Made by a program: the position numbers and the translations under genes | Part shown: positions 59,835 to 64,000 of the stretch, piece after piece | Position numbering within the stretch: position 1 is the stretch's first letter | Layout of the letters: each line of letters starts with the position of its first letter | Notes under the pieces: generated by a model | Seen by the model: the letters and a program-made list of their open reading frames with translations, nothing else | The model's database searches: none | What the model was told of the DNA's origin: nothing | NCBI GenBank assembly: GCA_021292165.1 | Contig: CM037876.1 | Coordinates: 107,780,324 to 107,844,323 of the forward strand | Direction of reading: 5' to 3' | From: Shinisaurus crocodilurus | Lineage: Eukaryota; Chordata; Lepidosauria; Squamata; Shinisauridae | Length of the DNA: 64,000 bases

Positions 59835-60500
59835 CTCCACATGTGTAAAATGTATAATCCCAGCTGGGGGCTGGGAAATGCAAAATGTACATAGTTACTC
59901 TGATGGCTCCTGACGCCACAGAGTCTCCCATGTCTTTGATGGCCGGTGCCACAGCTATTTGCATGCAAATGCGGCAAAGAGCCACCCCTCCCCTGCCTGG
60001 CCCAGATGAAGTTCATCCTGATTGGCTAAAGACACCTGGGCTACTGAAAGGAGGGGTGGGGGGAAGAATCTATACTGCTGCTGTGGCTTCTGGTTTGCGT
60101 TGTTGTCTGCACGCTTTGCGCGGAGGAGGGCTTTTGCTAAGGCAAACCCTGAGAAGACCAACCCCCAGACAAAGGGAGTGCCTTGGTATTTCTATAGTAA
60201 AGGACTAGTTCTGTTGTTTTGTAGCTCTACTTGTGTATACCAAAGTGTCTCCCCACCTTTCTCCCTCTTCCCTCATTCCCCACCTTTTATTGTAATCTGT
60301 TTACCTTAAATAAACTTTCCTGGTTTTACCCCACACGGTGTGTGTGTGGTTCCTCTGTGGTTCAGTGCTAAATCCAGTGTATAGACCAAGGGCAAGCCAA
60401 GGCCCTGAGAGAATCAAGTCAAGATGGCAGAGCTAAGGCTGGCAGTTTTGCACCTTTGATCTCTGGTCTTGAGAAAAGGACTGGTTGGCAGTCCTTCACA
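59787..60500 (+). mobile_element. LTR, plus strand
   Basis: Begins near TGTCAGAGTTTCCTGC, carries an AC microsatellite (59800-59832), GATTGGCT, an AATAAA signal at about 60308 and ends CAGTCCTTCACA. The last 22 bases are an inverted repeat (AAGGACT / AGTCCTT). It is related to 46501-47460 and, at the end, to 492 and 21596. The 5' edge is uncertain. Confidence 0.65.
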
Positions 60501-60509
60501 GATCACGCC

Positions 60510-60690
60510 CCCCGTTTGGTTTTATGTGCTGAGGTGGTTTTATTCTTTGCTGTTAGTTTTATCTGGGTTGTTTTATTTTTCATTTTAATGTTTGTATTTT
60601 ATGTTTTTAATGTATTGCACACTGCCCAAAGAACTTCAGTTATTGGGTGGTTTAAAAATACAGTAAATAATAAATAAAGTACGTGTTTTT
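60510..60690 (+). mobile_element. LINE 3' end
   Basis: T-rich DNA, then GCACACTGCCCAAAGAACTT with TATTGGGTGG and a TAAATAATAAATAA tail, an L2-type 3' end in sense orientation. Confidence 0.5.
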
Positions 60691-60829
60691 TTCTGTTCTC
60701 CTTTCCTTGGGATCCATCTGCTCTGTTTTATTTCTAAGGTTGTCATATCTGTATCCAAAATAAACCCAACTGGATCTGTTCCAAAGACATTTTTTTTTTT
60801 ACCGGTCATCATTTGTAACCTGTTTCTCA

Positions 60830-61680
60830 CAACAACTACCTATGAAATTGCCATGAGCTGTTTTTCAGTGTTGCAACATCCAAGGAAGTAAATTTTGGTC
60901 TTAAAACCATTATACATAAAACCAGGGAACTGCATTGCATGAAGCTGTTTCTAAAAACTGCTATATTTAACAGGGTGGAGAATAACAATGCAAAGTGCCA
61001 GACCTCATCTATTCCCAGAATCTGAACTTTAGAACTTCATCCAGATTACATCAGTAATGTTGTCAGCTTTAGATAAATCCAAGATCTGTGTTAAATAATC
61101 AGCATTTATTTATGCACATTTAAAGGTCTGAAAGAAAATGATACTGCACAGTTCAAGTACATTTGACTGGGCTAATGTATTAGGTAAACAAATCATTCTG
61201 AGCCATGATCAAAGTGGAGATCTAGGGCCCAATGACCTGATCTTTAGGTGTGAGAAAGAAAATTGGAGGAAGGTGGCCCCATGTTTGAAGCCTTGGCCAT
61301 TGGACTTTGACTTGACCTGCCTGCTTAGCTAGGAGTGATTCCCCCAGCTGTTAATATGGGATGAGGTGAAAGGTTACCAATTAGTTGGAGAGGCTAAGAA
61401 AGTTGTAAGCAGTTGCTCTCAGCTGTCATTCCAAATTAGCATTGGGCCATTAGTGGATAGATTATAGTGGTCAATGCTTTGTTGCAAGTCATTGCTTTTG
61501 GTTGCTGATGGAGAAACAGTAACAATGAGACATTTATCTATCAATTCACTGGGTCAGGCTGCTGTAATGTACAGTAGGATTTTACTAGGGAAACTCATTG
61601 TAGTTTCTGTTAGTTCCATGACATAGGTGTTATTTTAATTGCTTAGTGCTTAGCAGTGAAACCATCTTTTTTTCTTTTAA
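60830..61680. promoter_or_regulatory. repeat-free block, candidate enhancer
   Basis: About 850 bp with no transposon module, simple repeat or credible exon, in the most repeat-laden part of the window. It is rich in short motifs (TAAT cores, CAGCTG at about 61425, TGACCTGATC, TTTGACTTGACC, AACAATG). In mammals the interval between CPZ and HMX1 holds an HMX1 craniofacial enhancer. Whether this block is equivalent cannot be told here. Confidence 0.3.
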
Positions 61681-61789
61681 TGAGTCCAATTATTATGCAG
61701 GGTTATGTTTCTTCTACAAGTTTTGTACCTACGAAGGAGTTCTGCTCTTGCTAAATTTTAAATAATCAAATAAAGTTCATCTTTTTAGC

Positions 61790-61975
61790 ATAATTAATAT
61801 TACAGATTCCAAATAATGATATTGTAAGGTTGATTATAAATAATATAAATTTTATATTATAAATATAAATAATATAAATTTATATTATAAATTTAAAATT
61901 TATATTATAAATATGTTTATTTTATAATGGTATTTTATATTTTGTTTTATTGTATTTTTTATATATTGTACATCA
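61790..61975. repeat. AT-rich low-complexity repeat
   Basis: Repeated TATAAATTTATATTATAAAT-type units, near-pure AT, ending in a TTTTATATTTTG run. Confidence 0.85.
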
Positions 61976-62399
61976 CCCAGAGTGGCCGGGTCACCGGCCA
62001 GATGGGATCATGGGCGAGTTGGAACTGGATGGCTGTTAGTGGCAGGGTGGTGGACCTAAGTCCCAGACCTATCTGTTAGCTGGAATAGACACATGGAGTC
62101 TATGCAGCAACTGAAGCTACCATGCAACTGAAGCTACCGTTCCACATTACAGGTTCCCAATTGGCAACCAATATCATCCACATAAAATGATAAGCCTTGA
62201 AGGGTCACTCTAAGTTTTGCTAACCTCTCCGTCTCCTCTTTCTCTGTGTGTGTGTAAAAACCACATCCTCTGGATCCCACCCCACCCCCAGTTTTTAAAT
62301 CTTTTAAGAGAGCTTGCTTCTCTCAAAAGTATTAAAATACTTTTCAGATGTGGGAATTGGAAATAACATTTCCAAAACCAATCCGAATTGTCTTCCCCA

Positions 62400-62580
62400 C
62401 TAGAATTCACCTCTATGCATGCCAGGAGTTACTTTCTGAATTTTACCATGGGGGTGGGGATTTGGGTGCAGTGGAACGTGGGCTGAGGTGTCACCAATAT
62501 GTGGATGACACCCAGCTCTACCTCTCCTTTTCATCCTCCTTCCACCAATACTATCCAGACCAAAATTAAGAGTTCCTCTC
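62400..62580 (+). mobile_element. LINE reverse-transcriptase fragment
   Basis: The frame reads GLRCHQYVDDTQLYLSFSSS. YVDDTQLYLS is the palm catalytic box (Y-A/V-DD) of L2/CR1-group LINEs. Only about 60 codons survive. Confidence 0.65.
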
Positions 62581-62697
62581 ATCCCAGTTGGGTATTTGGC
62601 CCTTCTGTGGTGTGTCAAAAACTTTATGTTTTGCCCCTGTTGAATGTCATAGTTATTGCATCCACACCCAGGAAATAAGGTGACCAGACACAAGCTT

Positions 62698-62780
62698 TGG
62701 GCCATGATTTTATTTATTTATTTATTTATTTATTTATTGCCCATCCGGTCACCCAGCCACCCTTTAATTTTATTAACTTT
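62698..62780 (-). repeat. TTTA run and antisense LINE 3' end
   Basis: Ten TTTA/ATTT units (62710-62740) adjoin GCCCATCCGGTCACCC, the reverse of the GGGTCACCGGCCAGATGGG module near 61990. Together they resemble an antisense L2-type 3' end. Confidence 0.55.
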
Positions 62781-62799
62781 TTACAGGATCTGCAAAGGG

Positions 62800-63320
62800 A
62801 TAATTTAACAAATTATCCTCTACCTCCAACCTCCAATGAGAGTATGTATCCTGGGTTTGAGGCAACGGATTTCATTCACCACGTGCCCCACCTCCCAACA
62901 TCCAGGTGAACCTCAGCCTGTCTCTGAGACCAGGAGCAGTTTTATAACTGCCCCTGTCTCCTCACTGCCGCAGCAGTGTCGCACAAACCAGGTGTGTTGA
63001 GTGAGGCTGAGTGAGGCCTGCTTGGGGCAGTGCCACCCTGCTTAGCTTTGGGTGGGTGAAACAGGCATGTCCCAAGAGAGTTCTGGTCTCTGCCTCCTTG
63101 CACCCGTGACCCTTGGGAAGGTGATCTATGGAATCCCCTTTCAACCTCCAACTAATGTGCTGGGTACTCACCAACATTTCCTCCTTCTTATGCCCTCTTT
63201 ACCCACACTGACCTGTCATAGGAGGGGACACATTTCCCTTTCTTACTGAAATTATTTTGAACATTTAGCCCATTCTTTAAAATGTTTTCTGTCCACTCCT
63301 CCTAGTTCTGTATCAACCAA
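62800..63320. other. unclassified
   Basis: No exon or repeat family recognised. Confidence 0.35.
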
Positions 63321-63329
63321 AATGTGATA

Positions 63330-64000
63330 ATGACCTTCCCCCGCATCACGTGCAGCTGTGGGCGGGGAGAAATTTTGCGGACGTGGGGGGAGGAGAAGCG
63401 AGACTTACCAGTTCTCGCAGGTACGTCGGTCTCAGGTAGGGGGGGCGGGGCTACAGGAGCCAATATTAGGACCTGCAGCACCGCCCCACACCCTCTTTGT
63501 TCTTCGCAGCTCCCTCCCTCCCGCCCTGTATTCAGTATGGGCTCCTCTTGTCGCCGTTAAGGGGCTGAGTAGGAATTTTGGCTTATCCCTATTAGGGGGG
63601 TGGGCGCGTTTCGCCTACTCCATACTACTGCAGGGTTGGGAGTATTATAGTTAGGATATATAGCAAGAAAAATGGTCACAGATAGATAGTTGGCAGGTAA
63701 GTGCGGGTTAGGGTATTGATAGGGTGAGGTGAGCATCCCTGGCACCATTCAGGTGACAGGCGGTTTCAGGATGCCTCAGATGGATGGGTCAGTAGGCTCA
63801 GACAGCTGGGGGTCAGGAACGCCTGTGAGGCCTTTGTTCTCGCCAAGCTTAGTTGTCGTGAGACTCCGAGAGGGAGCGACGCAACAAAGGCACCCAACAC
63901 TGGAAAGTGCAAAATGGGGAGGCGGCGGATTTCCTCGCCACCTCCCGGTTTTGATGCTCCGCCCAAGTGCATAACAGAGCGGCCTACGAGGCCAGAATAG
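63330..64000. promoter_or_regulatory. CpG-rich block, possible promoter or first exon
   Basis: CpG density is high, with an E-box CACGTG (about 63347), a GC box GGGGGGCGGGGCTAC (about 63440) and CCAAT (about 63460). A minus-strand donor GAACTG|GTAAGT lies at about 63405-63410. Plus-strand donors CAG|GTACGT and CAG|GTAGGG lie at about 63420 and 63436. The transcript and direction cannot be decided, and the block runs to the window edge. Confidence 0.4.

Overview
The window is vertebrate nuclear DNA, almost certainly from a squamate reptile (lizard or snake). It has one split protein-coding gene with long introns. The rest is dense in squamate-type repeats: four Sauria-type tRNA-derived SINEs, CR1, L1 and L2-like LINEs, LTRs, and many palindromic hAT-like and Tigger-like nonautonomous DNA transposons. 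I see no bacterial, plasmid or viral coding organisation.

The gene is carboxypeptidase Z (CPZ), plus strand. Nine coding exons can be placed with canonical AG/GT borders: 3030-3404, 8324-8532, 9764-9960, 11561-11722, 12093-12251, 18440-18575, 22987-23126, 36998-37097 and 39692-40035. In order they encode a ten-cysteine frizzled domain, an M14 metallocarboxypeptidase domain of the N/E subfamily with its zinc ligands and catalytic glutamate, a transthyretin-like domain, and a basic, Trp-rich C-terminus. Exon phases agree throughout. The signal-peptide exon is not confidently present: it is either upstream of the window or represented by a weak candidate near 1645-1711. One base is missing in the second placed exon (around 8394-8397), which breaks the frame. 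It is either an assembly indel in a C run or a real lesion.

Layout: 1-492 is the 3' part of an LTR. About 885-1580 is a CpG-rich block with CRE and TATA motifs that looks like a promoter. 3-40 kb is CPZ, with introns packed with transposons. 40-50 kb holds L1 remains broken by CR1, MITE and other insertions, a minus-strand LTR, and a two-layer nested LINE with both sets of target-site duplications (TSDs) visible. 50-62 kb alternates MITEs, an intact-looking 1.36-kb hAT element with a perfect 8-bp TSD, and repeat-poor AT-rich stretches that are candidate regulatory DNA. 63.3-64 kb is a second CpG-rich block that could be a promoter or first exon running off the edge.

No new multi-gene system was found. 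The most interesting items are the CPZ frameshift, a very young 1.4-kb inverted structure with about 99% identical inner arms (24109-25534), a 5S-rRNA-like head joined to a CR1-like tail (13.2 kb), a family of palindromic hAT MITEs sharing a TAGA-centred target, an inverted duplication with permuted order (34.5/35.4 kb), LTRs that all end in a compensated hairpin, and a repeat-free block at 60.8-61.7 kb.
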